A stretch of DNA of 64,000 bases from Drosophila pseudoobscura (GCF_009870125.1 NC_046683.1:22019001-22083000); one strand, 5' to 3'. Shown: positions 47,522-58,100, counted from the stretch's first letter. Program-made: numbers and translations. Notes: a model not told the origin generated them from the sequence alone.

Positions 47522-47812
47522 GCGTGCCTTTTGCATTAGTGTCTGTCTTCGTTTCTTATGTCTGTGATTGTTATTTATTATTTTCACACGGGTTTCAAAT
47601 TTAAACCAACCTGATTTTTTCGTCTGTCCGGGAGGTCCTGTGTCTTGGGGTCGTGGCAAGACGACTTCTGGATGCAGGCGCTGGTAATGCCGCTTGATGT
47701 TGCTCCGCAAGCAGCCAGCGAGGGTCCTATCGCAAAGCACGCAGCGGCAAAAGTTCTTATCGGGGAATATTACCACCAAGTTGGTTACGTCAATGGTGCG
47801 CGGACGTCCCAT
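47522..47812 (-). CDS. Alternative first coding exon 1 of the BED/BESS gene (BED finger); 3' boundary uncertain
   Basis: Minus strand from ATG 47812-47810 (context AACAAATGGG). Zinc ligands C24, C27, H42, H47 (CVLC ... RHYQRLH). The sequence is clearly paralogous to exon 2. The frame stays open to a stop at 47405. For phase-0 splicing to the shared exon, the best donor is CGC|GTAATTT (exon end 47522, giving 97 codons before the splice), but it is a weak site. A CAG|GTTGGT site near 47612 would be phase 1 and would not fit. The finger itself is secure; the junction is not. Confidence 0.65.
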
Positions 47813-49688
47813 TTGTTAGTCGCAGAGTTAAGTTTCACAAGTGAACTAAACGCGAACTCGAACGCGAATGAAAACGCCCCAAACGGAACGAGTAAAACGA
47901 GACGAAACGAACGCCGGTACGAAACACCCGGTCACTCTCTTTCGAGGCGCTCTTTGTTGTCGGCCTCTCTTCCAGCGAGGTGGAACGATGGAAACTTTTT
48001 CGAGCACGTGTGTGAAATCTGAGTGGCTTTCTGTTCAAACGAGTTTTTTTATGCTCTCCGTTTGAAAAACGCGAGAGGCTCTAGTGCCAGAGAATAGGCT
48101 CCGAATGGCAACGCAGTTTTTATTGCTATTTTTCACAGAAAGAAACACAGCCTAACGATTTAAATGATATATTCGCGAATATTTCGAGCAGCTCGCGAAA
48201 ACATAACGTATAGGCGCTATTGTTTTTCGGTTTAAAATGAGGAAATATGTACATATGTATGTATGTACATACATATGTATTTATAACGCGGTTAAAGTCT
48301 ACATGCTCATACTACTATATGCGTGGCTTAGTGTGTGTTGTGAAACTGTAGATGGCACGCTGCTGCAGTTCAGATTAAATTGGTCGTATTCTCTTCGGGC
48401 TCTTCGTCTCTTTTGCACACAGTCACACAGTAACACACACACACACACACACAACAAACAAACATAAATAGACATCCGCTTCACTCTTGAATTCGTACCC
48501 TAAAACCTTAAAAACGTATCAAAGAGTAGTATGAAATGAAACGAGAAGGGAGGCCGCAGCTGATGATTGATACTCTTGCAGATCGATCGTTCTTATGTCA
48601 GAACGCGCTGCGCGCCATTAGGTGAGCATATGTACATACATACATATGTACATACATACATACATACATCCATACATATGTATGTATATTCGCCTATTTT
48701 TTTAAATTATATTTTAATCATCTTAACTGAAACTGAACTGAACAGATTCCGTGTTTTTTAGTATTATTTGTATTATTTGTTGAGGGCGAGCAGCAAATTC
48801 TCAAATGGCAACGGATTCAAATGGCAATGCTGTGGCAATCCTTCAAGAATTCTTCTGATGACAAGGTGGGTGAATGTACATAGATAATATAGCAAGTATT
48901 TGAGCGTTATATTCATACATACGTATGTACATACATAGGTACAGAGACATGCTCAGAGAAGAGATATTTCTGCATACTGGATATCTCATGTTCCATTCCG
49001 AGCAGAAACTTTGGCGTTTGCATCGATCAAACTTGAATTTTAAAAATCAGTTGGTAAAAGCAGATACTAAAATGCTTGATTATTTTATTCAGATTAGAGG
49101 CCAAATATATTGCTCTCTGGTAATACATTGGCACGATGTAAGACGTTAATTTTAAAAAATTCGTTACGTATTAATTCGACTCGGAATTTTCTGATTTAAT
49201 TTTAAGTCACTTCCTACCAAATTAATCTTCAAAAAGTCAAAATACATTATTTCCGGGCTCCTGTTTTACGAGGGCTGCTATCAAGGTTTCTGGCCTAGGT
49301 CACTTTTTTCCTGAGAGAAATAAAAAAGTTGCGAATCGACTGTAAAATCGAACTGATTGATCGAACGGCTTTCACAAATCGTAAGATTCTTTCAAAATGA
49401 ATTGCACATAGTACCTATGTATGTATGTACGTAAGTAAAAATTTGTATGAGCGGGGAAAAAATATACAAATATTTGCTGATGCTCTAAGTGTATATTTAT
49501 ATAATTGGAATTGTTTGTATAAATTAATATATTTAATAAATTTGATTTTATTGTCACCTCAAATAAACCAAAACAACAACAAATTGCAAATTCCCTTTGC
49601 CAGATAAAATATCGGTATCAATAGTTGGCAAGGGTTGGCAAGTGAATGTAAACTCCGCATTAGTTATTTGAAATATTTACAAAATACC
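47813..49688. other. Upstream of BED exon 1 and spacer; no gene seen
   Basis: 47813-48120 probably holds the promoter for BED exon 1 and is relatively GC-rich. ACATATGT arrays at 48240-48280, 48627-48690, 48912-48940; (AC)n 48434-48452. The dispersed repeat S copy 2 is at 49187-49262. Confidence 0.35.
49187..49262 (-). repeat. Dispersed repeat S, copy 2
   Basis: Inverted relative to 28009-28085; shares AATTTGGTAGGAAGTGACTT and AAATCAGAAAATT blocks. Confidence 0.6.
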
Positions 49689-50148
49689 ATGCGAGGTACA
49701 TTCAATGCAGCAGGACCCCCAACTAGGCAGCCATCCTCTACCCGGATGGAAGGCAAGTATTTCAAGTTTACATTCCGAATGTTATTAAAGTTAGCTTTTT
49801 TTTAAAGGTATGGTCGGACTGAACATTTTAGTAAGCAAGAAGCTAGCCCGAAACGAGCAGAATGAAAAGAGTACAGGAGGCCGGACACACTCCCAAATGG
49901 CTATACAACCCATGAGTTTATGCGGCCTTTCTGAGATGGTAAGTAGAATAGGCGGTTTAGCTTTCGGGACAACCCCAAAGCAAGAGGCAGAAATTCTCAA
50001 AGTATCGCCGTTGTCTCCGATGTCTATGACCCTGCTTGGTGATGAATTGGAGGCGGAACCAAAAGCGAAACGTGCTCGGCCGTCTACTCCTCATTCTAGT
50101 TTTAAAAATCTCTGCTCTCTAAACAGAAACATTAAAATCGGTGCCTGA
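49689..50148 (+). CDS. Small unrecognised nuclear-type protein, two exons with a GC-AG intron
   Basis: Exon 1 49689-49752, intron 49753-49807 (55 bp), exon 2 49808-50148; 134 residues. The first ATG is in a fair context (AATACCATG). The only junction that keeps frame uses the donor GAAG|GCAAGT, a textbook GC-AG site, and acceptor TTTTTTTAAAG. The nearby GT donors put the downstream frame out. The product has a Ser/Pro-rich middle (SPLSPMS), an acidic patch (GDELEAE) and a basic KAKRARP stretch at about 107-113 that looks like a nuclear localisation signal. A polyadenylation signal AATAAA is at 50297. I do not recognise the family. A second possible donor (ATG|GTAAGT at 49938) lies inside exon 2, but no matching acceptor was found. 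Confidence 0.6.
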
Positions 50149-50387
50149 AACTTTTATTCAGTTTCGTCCGAAAGTAAATCATCTGCGATTGGCGACTCAA
50201 AGCGGCAGATACTGTGCAAGGCGAAGCAAACCTAATAATAATAATAATAAATAATATAAACATAAAACATAAAATAATTATTAACATAATAATGCTGAAT
50301 AAAGAAATCAAGGCAAGATCCTGGAAGGGTGCTGCCAATAGCCAATATGTACATATATCCATATTGCAATTGCAAACTAAAAAAAAA

Positions 50388-50788
50388 ACGAGGGGGAACG
50401 TTGTGAGTTGCTGCGGACACCGCAACTCTACAGTTATACCCGATACTAAGTCAGTATGGCTCTCCTCCGGCAGATGGCGCTAATATTAAATGAAACGACA
50501 AAGAGTGCGTGCGCGAGAGACAGAAAATCAGTCTGAGCGTGACGTCGGCGGCTGCGTAGCCACTGCAAATTGATTTGTTCCTTTCGGCTATAAAAATGAT
50601 CCGATCTGATCCAGATCGGACGGACAGACGGATAGACAGACATGGCTCAATCGACTCGGCTATTGAGGCTGATCAAGAATATATATACTTTATGGGGTCG
50701 GAAACGATTCCTTCTGGACGTTACACACATCCACTTTTACCACAAATCTAATATACCCCAATACTCATTTTGAGTATCGGGTATAAAA
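50388..50788 (-). mobile_element. DINE-1 copy K, short and young
   Basis: Starts CGAGGGGGAACGTTGTGAG and ends GAGTATCGGGTATAAAAA. The central part (from the TCCAGATC block to the GACGGACAGACGG block) is deleted relative to other copies. Its outer parts are near-consensus. It directly abuts the UBE2G-like fragment. Confidence 0.92.
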
Positions 50789-50792
50789 ACGG

Positions 50793-50988
50793 AGACGTCT
50801 GCAGTGGAAACTATCTTGATGTCAGTGATATCAATGTTGGCTGATCCCAACGATGAGTCTCCAGCAAATGTAGATGCCGCCAAAGAATGGCGAGAGTCTT
50901 ATCATGACTTTAGCTCGCTGTGTCCGAAAACAGTCAAGAGGAGTGCTCGTAGAAAGTGGATTTGCCCTGTATTTGTATATTTATATTA
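50793..50988 (+). pseudogene. Ubiquitin-conjugating enzyme (UBE2G type) C-terminal fragment
   Basis: The plus strand reads 'VETILMSVISMLADPNDESP' then 'ANVDAAKEWRE', a near-exact match to the conserved C-terminal helix region of UBE2G/Ubc7-family E2 enzymes. The active-site Cys domain upstream is absent. After WRE the expected 'F.xxVARCVRKSQE' appears only in the +1 frame (ARCVRK at about 50918-50936), so a frameshift has occurred; the original frame runs on to a TAA at 50986-50988. The sequence TCTGCAG just before the match resembles a splice acceptor, so this may be a duplicated terminal exon rather than a retrocopy. It begins five bases from the end of DINE-1 copy K. Confidence 0.7.
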
Positions 50989-52459
50989 AAAAATTGATAC
51001 ATTAAAAAGAATAACTAGAATTTGCTTTTGCGACGTTTATCAACTTCTGAAACTAATCTTCATTTTTGGTTAGTATTCGGTTATAGTCTTGCATAAGCAC
51101 GTTCGGCTGTATCATTAACCACTTTTAATTGTCTAAATTTTTGTAAAGCATTTTGAAAATCTTCATTACATTATATTTTAATATTCTAGATCACAACAAA
51201 AAATTCAATCCGATCAGAGCGATTGGCCAAATATCGTATTTTCCAACTTTGACCTCAAGTCGGCAACTCTAACGTGCTCAAATCGGGCTGAACAGTTATA
51301 TTATACTGTTTTATACCAAAAGAAATTAAACATGCTCTGAGACCTTCGATTCCGACCCTTTCTTTTTCGCCCATTCAATCAAGCCCAACCAACTTATATT
51401 TTAACTGCAGGTTTTAGGCGTTTGAAAATAGTTTTAATGGGATTTTTTTATGCTCATTGATTCACTTTTAGTTTTTAACATTTATTTCATTCCATTTAAG
51501 TGGGTTTCATTCTTCAAGCTCTAGAAAACAAACGCACTCTTTGGGGCTGAGTGACTGACGAGATGGGACTGCTCTGGCGCCTTCAAAAGACTCCTCCATA
51601 TGCGAGATGAATCTACGTGGCCAACTCTTATGTGTGTGGGTGGAATTTTCCTATCGGTTTTTTTTTGTCGAGCTTCTTTTGGGGTTGAATGTACCCTTAT
51701 ATGACTTCTGTTGACTCGCCTGGTCCTTTTCCCCGCCCTCTCTCTCTTTGAAGACTGTTTGGAAAAGTCCTCCGAACACTGTTTTGCCTAACAACCCCGT
51801 GAGTAAATGCCTGGGACCAGTGTGGGGTTGGGCTGTTCTAAGGATTCGCTGCGAAGAATGAAAACTTGGGAAACGTCCCAGCCTGGACTTTAAACCCAAA
51901 GCCGGCTAAGTTTGTCTGGTGTCATTTATCCTTCCACTGTGCTCTCACCCTCTGCTGCACTTCTGTTTTGACCCAGACATGTTATGTTATGGCCCATCTT
52001 CCAGTTTGTCCGTTGTCAAAAACCCCTGCGTTGAGTACTTAAGGACAATTGCTCTTCTGGAAAACTTTTAGCAATATTAGTGTTCATATTTTCCGAGGCT
52101 AATGAAGAAAATTTGAAATGCCATTTCCTATATCGCTCAAGTGCGTGCACGAAAAATAATGCTCCACTGACATGTTCAACCGGACAACTTCCTGACTGGG
52201 AACTTAAGACTTTTCACAGTCATATTAAAAACGTTCCAGAACCTAGTAGTCTATATTCCAACAACATCAAATTCCCAAATACCTATTCGACAACACGGCA
52301 CTTTTTAAGTTCAGTATAGTGCAAACAGTTGACGAGAGAGGTCGGTCTAAAACATAGAAATTTATTTGTTCTTTTGAAAAATCGAAAACAAAAACAGAAA
52401 ATTAAAGCTGTTCTAAGGCTAAGCAAATGTCATAAACAGTCATTGTGCGGGATTCCGTA
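50989..52459. other. Intergenic; no gene seen
   Basis: AT-rich with no arrays. A minus-strand frame at 51899-51651 lacks an ATG and a domain. 52080-52316 on the plus strand is open but also starts without ATG and matches nothing I know. Confidence 0.35.
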
Positions 52460-53197
52460 ATGGCCCAAGTGGGAAAACTCAACCAGTGGCTTCGGCAATC
52501 ATTTTCGATTTTGAAGCGGGTATTTCAGGGAGATCTTTTTATCAAGGGAAGAGTGCACGGGCCTCTGCCTCCGACTGAGGTAGGTGACACAGTTCTTATC
52601 TTTCCGCGAAAAAGATTTCCAATGGGCTCTATCCCAAAACAGATCAAGAATCAAACGCCATCGGGAAAAGGAAAGACCAGTCCCGAAGACAAAGAGCCCA
52701 CAGTACCTATCCAAGGAAGATCGGAAGCGGATTCGGTGTCCGTCGAGACGGCGGTTGAAAAAGCCATGCCTCTTCCTCGAATGAGTCGGGTGATACCACC
52801 TTGCCGACAGGATTTCGAGGTACTTTCTACCCCAAAACAGGATTCTATTGATAAATCCTCGTCGACAAATGCCAAGGACGATACGGTCACGATTGCACCA
52901 GTATCTTCAGTAGACCTTTTGGTGGATTTCTTCGATACGAAATACGGCAAACGAGCTGTCCAAAGAGATTCCATGGAAATCACAACTACAACAGCATTAA
53001 CAAATGGTCCGCATCCAGAAATGTGGGATCGCAGGCTTCGGTTGAAAGTGATTGCTCAGTCAAACAATATCTGTTTGTCGAAAGAATTGCCGAAGAATGA
53101 CGGATTGGAGCAGGAAACCCTGGATGAAAATGGGAAGCCCTCGAAAGCTAGGTTTTGTCGAACCATCTACTACAAGCAGCGCGGCCCCAAGCAATAG
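52460..53197 (+). CDS. Unrecognised 245-residue protein, apparently single exon
   Basis: ATG 52460-52462 (the frame is open 15 bp further up but without ATG) to TAG 53197. The N-terminus 'MAQVGKLNQWLRQSFSILKR' is amphipathic. A short 'EVGDTVLIFPRKRF' segment looks structured. The middle is Ser/Thr/Pro-rich and probably disordered, and the C-terminus is basic (RFCRTIYYKQRGPK). No signal peptide or membrane segment. Codon use is balanced and unlike the repeat-derived frames, and the length without stops in a stop-rich background supports real coding. It may be a lineage-restricted gene; I cannot assign a function. An AATAAT polyadenylation-like site follows at about 53235. Confidence 0.6.
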   Translation: MAQVGKLNQWLRQSFSILKRVFQGDLFIKGRVHGPLPPTEVGDTVLIFPRKRFPMGSIPKQIKNQTPSGKGKTSPEDKEPTVPIQGRSEADSVSVETAVEKAMPLPRMSRVIPPCRQDFEVLSTPKQDSIDKSSSTNAKDDTVTIAPVSSVDLLVDFFDTKYGKRAVQRDSMEITTTTALTNGPHPEMWDRRLRLKVIAQSNNICLSKELPKNDGLEQETLDENGKPSKARFCRTIYYKQRGPKQ

Positions 53198-53369
53198 GTC
53201 GCTAGCAGTGAGATCATCCAAATTCCAGTAAAAAATAATTTTTAAAACAGAGTAGCCCTGAACTGGGCTAGAACTTTGTTCTTCTTCCATTTTTCGTTTT
53301 AAAATATTTTCTTTTTGGTTTCAATTGAAGACGAGTAACTTTATAGTAAGAAGTAACAGTAGGAAACTG

Positions 53370-53522
53370 ATGGGCCCCTTAAGGAAACCGTCAGAAAATC
53401 CCCAACCGTCGAATGCGGTAAGCGATGAGGACTGCAATGGAAGTGGAGGTGGGGTAATTCAGGTTGTTCCCGCCAGGCAAAGAAAAAAAGCCTACATCAA
53501 CGAAGATGATGAAGATTCATAG
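53370..53522 (+). CDS. Small acidic-tailed frame, possibly an exon of the same or next gene
   Basis: From ATG 53370 the frame gives 50 residues ending 'KKAYINEDDEDS'. It is also open upstream to an acceptor-like TTTCAATTGAAG at 53319-53330, so it may be a 3' exon beginning at 53331 ('TSNFIVRSNSRKLMGPLRKP'). A GTAAGC..TTCAG stretch inside (53419-53472, 54 bp) could be an optional in-frame intron. No known domain. Confidence 0.35.
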   Translation: MGPLRKPSENPQPSNAVSDEDCNGSGGGVIQVVPARQRKKAYINEDDEDS

Positions 53523-53814
53523 GCAGTCGACCAGAAGGAGACCGATCTCCTCCAATGCTGCCTTCTACCGAGGAACAATAGAAGATGTGTAGAGTTAAAC
53601 AACTATTAAATATGTGAAATTCAATCAAAGCTCTTGTAGTGGTCAGCTATTTAGTATTGCACTATCTTTTTGTCTATGGCGTCTCCAAGGGATGCTCGAA
53701 GGTATTCCCTTCTGTGTCTGATTTGCACCATCATTAAAATCCTTATCGTCAGCGTTTGTAATCTAATTTGTAGTCATCATCCTCGTGACCCCCATTCAGC
53801 CCCGTCCAGTCCAA

Positions 53815-54054
53815 ATGTGTGGGATGGGTGGTGGCGCTTTTCAAATGTCGAATAGCATGACCGGAACGAATGAGCACGGGGATAGCAGAGTGTTATGCAT
53901 TTTGCATGACCCCAACCCTTATCCGAACCCCAACTCAAACCGAACCCAAGCCTTGACAATCTCCTTGAATGCCACTCCAAATGGCTGTCCCGTTTTGTGT
54001 GCTATAAAACCAACAATGGAGGCGTCAAATGAAGAGTGGCAGATATTGTCCTGA
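53815..54054 (+). CDS. Unrecognised 79-residue frame
   Basis: ATG 53815-53817 to TGA 54054. The product is Asn/Pro-rich in the middle (DPNPYPNPNSNRTQ) and Cys-containing (PNGCPVLCAI). No signal peptide or domain recognised. It may be an exon or a chance frame; it is listed because coding-like sequence continues at 54060. Confidence 0.25.
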   Translation: MCGMGGGAFQMSNSMTGTNEHGDSRVLCILHDPNPYPNPNSNRTQALTISLNATPNGCPVLCAIKPTMEASNEEWQILS

Positions 54055-54059
54055 CATAG

Positions 54060-54314
54060 GATATTCTCTATGAACTCGATATGAGGTTGTCTAGGAATGT
54101 TTTTTCAAGTGGTTCCGTTTCGGTTTCGGGAGAGGAAATTGAAATGGAAATAAGCTGGGTAATCAATAACACCACCATTCGAACTCTCATTCGAACAACT
54201 GAATTTGGGAGAAGGCAGTGGAAAAGCTCAGTTCAAGGAGAAGAGGTTTCAAAGTACCCCATAACGAGCATATTCACAAGAGTCTCAAATGCATACGAAG
54301 TACATGAGAAGTAA
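54060..54314 (+). CDS. Exon-like unrecognised frame with splice-like borders
   Basis: The open frame starts immediately after CTGACATAG (acceptor-like) and reads 'DILYELDMRLSRNVFSSGSV', 'EEIEMEISWVINNTTIRTLI', 'TTEFGRRQWKSSVQGEEVSK' and so on. It meets GAGAA|GTAAGC at 54310/54311, a good donor, just before its stop at 54314. An internal ATG is at 54081. The alternating hydrophobic pattern suggests a folded beta-rich segment. Whether it belongs with 53815-54054 or 52460-53197 is unknown. Confidence 0.4.
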   Translation, partial: DILYELDMRLSRNVFSSGSVSVSGEEIEMEISWVINNTTIRTLIRTTEFGRRQWKSSVQGEEVSKYPITSIFTRVSNAYEVHEK

Positions 54315-54652
54315 GCATATATTTACGATTATTTATACATATAAACAAATATCAGATGGATGTGTCCATAACAAAGTGGGCATTTTCCTAGAAGGATTTC
54401 TCGCATTCGCATGTTTATTTTTACAAAGTGCAATTAGAGCGTAATTTAAATTAGTGGAATATACTAAGTGTATGTGTACTCTATGTGGTTGTAGATGCTG
54501 GTGCTTTTCTGGATGTTGCTACTGCTGGTGCTGCTGCTGGTGCTGGTGGTGAATAGTATCTGGATGCTGGTGCAATATTTATGTATGCAACTGTACGGTA
54601 CGCCTAGCTTGAAAGGGTATCTGGTGGTTAGTTCTAGTGATAGATTTCTCAT
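54315..54652. other. Spacer with CTGGTG/GCTGCTG repeats
   Basis: 54494-54550 is a run of GATGCTGGTGCT/TGCTGCTGGTGC units. Otherwise unremarkable; it probably contains the Ilp6 3' untranslated region (minus strand). Confidence 0.4.
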
Positions 54653-55104
54653 TCAGTTTTCACTTTCAGGGGGAGCGCAGTACTGCTTGAGTTCCGTGTA
54701 GTTGCACGGACGGCTGCAACAATCGTGGGTGGGACCGTTCTGCAGTGGTCTGTAGAATATCTCGTCGGGGGAGAGGCGCTTGTTGCGACGCCCAAAGCTG
54801 TTGGCTGTTCGGGGGTAAACGCATTGATTATTTTATCTGTATGGAACTTTCAGGGGTGTCGGTATCGCGACATGTCGGTGGGAACTTATAGTAACTTACG
54901 ATAGGCATCGGCCAGCGAGCGAGTGCGATTTCTGCAGATAAGTTGTATGGACTCGGCTAGGATGTCGGCACAGCGCGTGCGCACCCCACCATCATCGGTG
55001 GTCACAGGACTCGCCTCGGTCAGGGGGCTGCCAGACAGCGTCAGGCCCAGCATGACTGCGGCCAGCACTACGATAACTTTAGATGTTGGCACTGCGAGAA
55101 TCAT
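54653..55104 (-). CDS. Ilp6: Insulin-like peptide 6
   Basis: Minus strand, coding exons 55104-54900 and 54804-54653 with a 95-bp intron (C|GTAAGTT ... CCCGAACAG|CC); 118 residues. The ATG lies directly after an acceptor (CTTCGTTGCAG), so a non-coding leader exon exists upstream. Residues 1-33 form a secretion signal (hydrophobic IVVLAAVMLGLTL). The B-chain has C45 and C57 (CX11C). The A-chain has C97, C98, C102 and C111 (CCX3CX8C). A dibasic RRNKR site at 74-78 precedes the A-chain segment. The connecting segment is short and IGF-like. The PTSKV near the N-terminus and PNSFG(K/R)R after the B-chain match Drosophila Ilp6, a fat-body, ecdysone-responsive growth peptide made in non-feeding stages. 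The splice is confirmed because it restores PNSFG. The A-chain side carries a longer N-terminal extension (LSPDEIFYRPLQNGPTHD) than I recall for D. melanogaster. Confidence 0.93.
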
Positions 55105-58100
55105 CTGCAACGAAAGAAGGGTTAGGTTAGGGATACTTGAAAAAGTTTTCTCAAGGGTTCTCTATGCTTCTATCCATCTCCAGTATAAATTTACTTATTG
55201 AATACTAAAGCGAATGTATGGTACATTAACAAAGTCATATTAACGATTGCTAGATGTTAAGACTAATCGTAATGTGCAGCTTTCGAGATTTAACTATGGA
55301 AGTTTGGCTTACACCTGTTCTATCTGTATTTTTCAAGTTTGTTATCTGTAACGCTTTTCCGGATATCCTTACATATATCGCACGGTACCACCCGCCTCTG
55401 GGTCTGTGCGATGGGACACCGGCTCCTCGTTTATCAGTGTCAAATATTACTATATTTTTAATTCAGATCCCATTCGATTGTGGTTTTGTTTTTGTCTGAC
55501 GCTAGATCGGGGCTTGGCTTGGGTCTGGGGCTGGCGCTGGGGCCTGAGTTGACGCTGGGGATGGCCAGGAAATATTTACATAAACTTCAGTGTTTAAAAA
55601 TAAACCTCCAGTCTGCCTCTGAATCGGCTTATCATTTGGAACATGAGTTCTTTTTATACACAATCAGTAACGGGAGTGTGTGAGCCAAGGGAGAGACGCG
55701 GGCGAGAGGCATGCCCCATGTGGCTTTGTTTTTGTTTGCTTTTGAGAATCAGCTTCCAGCCGCCAGAGCCGACCCTATATATAGTATGTGGTTCAATGTT
55801 TTCCACTTCTTTCGCGTTCGCGTATACTGCACCGAGTGGGAAATAAACAAGAGGCGATCGGTCATCCTGTGACAGAGCTATCGTATTGCTGCACCCAATC
55901 ACTCGCATATACTCGCAGCATTGGAATTTTCGATTGCTTGTTCGGCTAGATTGATCTCGGCTTGAACGATTCATTTCGGTTTAATTGAATATTGATAAGC
56001 TTGTCGGAAAAGATAAGTGTTTCTCGAATATCAAGAGTTTATAGCAAATGGATCCAAAAGGGTTTTAATTCATTCTTAGTATGGAATCTTTTTCCAAGAA
56101 TTTTTCCAACGATTGATTATAAGAAAACTCGCTTGAGTCTGTTAGGGATCAATTTGGTTATATCAAATCAAGTTTGCATTCTGTGAACTATTTTTGATTG
56201 ACAGATTGAAGAAAAGTTCCTTGAAGGAATTGTTAGCCCGTCCAAACAAAACTAAGTTTTGTTTAACCTAAGATAAGAATTGAATTTAGCTGTTGTACTG
56301 AGGAATCAAACACAGATGATAATAGCACTTGCCCTTTATATTGCCAAATGGAGTATTAAAGTATTAAGTATCAATTCTTGAAATTAAAGTCTCCCGTATA
56401 AAACTAAGGCTGGATTCACTAAGGCACTACTCACGTTTGCATGCTGCGTGTTCCGGGCGTAGAAAGAGTATATTCTAGTTGTCTGGGCCTTGCTTTGTGT
56501 TGTTATGTACGCAGATATATGTATGTGTTGTGGATATACGTAGGACATATGTGTATATATTGTATTTTGTGTATATGCGTGCACTCTCTTGAGTTCTGTC
56601 GTATTATCACTTGCCTAAGGAACTTTCTTTTTGGTAATTTGCATATTAATTCTTTTGCAATCACACCGTTTCAAAATCACATTCAATTGACGAAAACAAA
56701 ACAAAAAGCAACAAAAATCGATAACACTAACGTTTATCTTTTTGGGGGAGTTCCCTCTGTGGTATGGGGCTTAGTGAGGGGTGAGCGGTGGTATTACGTG
56801 CACAAAAAAACAAACGAAAATAGTTGTGGTAAGCTTTCCGCTTGTGCGGAAAGAACACAATTGTGCACCGAAGCGGATCGACAGGGATCTGAGTTGTCTT
56901 TCAATGAGTTATCGGGATCGATAGGCGATTGGTGCGAGTGTCTGTGCTGCGGCTGGGGCAATCGAACTGCACTGGGGGGGTGACGCGTGCTTTTGCTTGG
57001 GCTGCTGCTGGTGTGCTCGAGTGCTTCAGCTGCAGTTCTTGTTGCATCTCGTGTGGCGTCGTTTCCCTGTGGAACGTGGAATCTCGAAAGTAGACCGTGC
57101 CTGGGCCGGCCCGAGCCAACTCAATGTCCGGCCGCTGAGTGAGGTTCTATGCTCGATGTTCGATTGCTCGTCATGTGCACTCTCTTAGCCTCTCCTCTCG
57201 CTCTGCCAACTCACGCTCCTCGCATTTTGTGATGGCTCCTTTTCGTTATATCTGTGCCTCTGTTTCCCTGTAAGGCCCGTAAGCTGCGCCTGCGCGGTTC
57301 GCACCGTTTGCTTCGTTCGTTCCCTTGCACCCTTTGGCGTTGCCGCAGATTTTGGGCTATCACTATCCTTATAAACAGCCAGCGCGCTTCTGTGGAATAA
57401 ATAGCTGATAATCGCGCGCGACACTTACGAAAGCGGAATTCGAATCGAAACTGTTTTACACTTCTCTCTGATCTGCAGGCTATTTCTCTCCTCTCCTGCT
57501 CTCAATGGGTTTGTTTGCCCGAGTTTGTGGTTGTGTGCCTGTGGAATTGTTGTTTATTTTTAGACATCAGTGTGCTAAAATTAGACTGCGACTGGAAGCT
57601 GTTTGCGCTGGCGCTGCTCTGCTGCTGTTTGACGGTTATCTCTCTTTGTCTTACTCGTTACGCTCGCTCTCTCTCCCTGTCGCTCTCGCTCGCTAGTTTG
57701 GCCACTTCCTGCCGCTTGCTTTGCTGTTTCTTTCATACACCCACTTCCACTCCATCCAATTGAGTGTGTGTGTGTGTGTTCCAGTTGTTCGAAGCTAACA
57801 CTGCACCATTAACTAAGTGTGTTTTAAATGTTCGAATGTTACACTGCCTGCCACTTAGTGTGATCCAATTGTTCAAAGCCCCTCAGTGACTTGAATTAAG
57901 TGAGTGTGCTCCAGGCTTAGACTGCCTTAAATTGAAAGTATTCTAATTTTCTGTGTCTCTCACTTCCGGTTCTTCTGCTGCTCTTCGTTTCACTTTCGTT
58001 GCACATTCGCCCGAATTCCAGTAAGCTCCGCACTGCCTTTTGTGTGGAATCGGTTCGCGTTTGAGAGATCTGATCGGATTGCTCACGTTCTTCGTTGTTT

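Noticed and set aside
51651-51899. 82-codon minus-strand frame
   Set aside because: No ATG start and no recognised domain; borders do not look like good splice sites.
56441-56983. 180-codon plus-strand frame upstream of Ilp6
   Set aside because: First third is repeat-like Tyr/Cys/Val strings; no domain; lies in the probable Ilp6 leader intron on the opposite strand.
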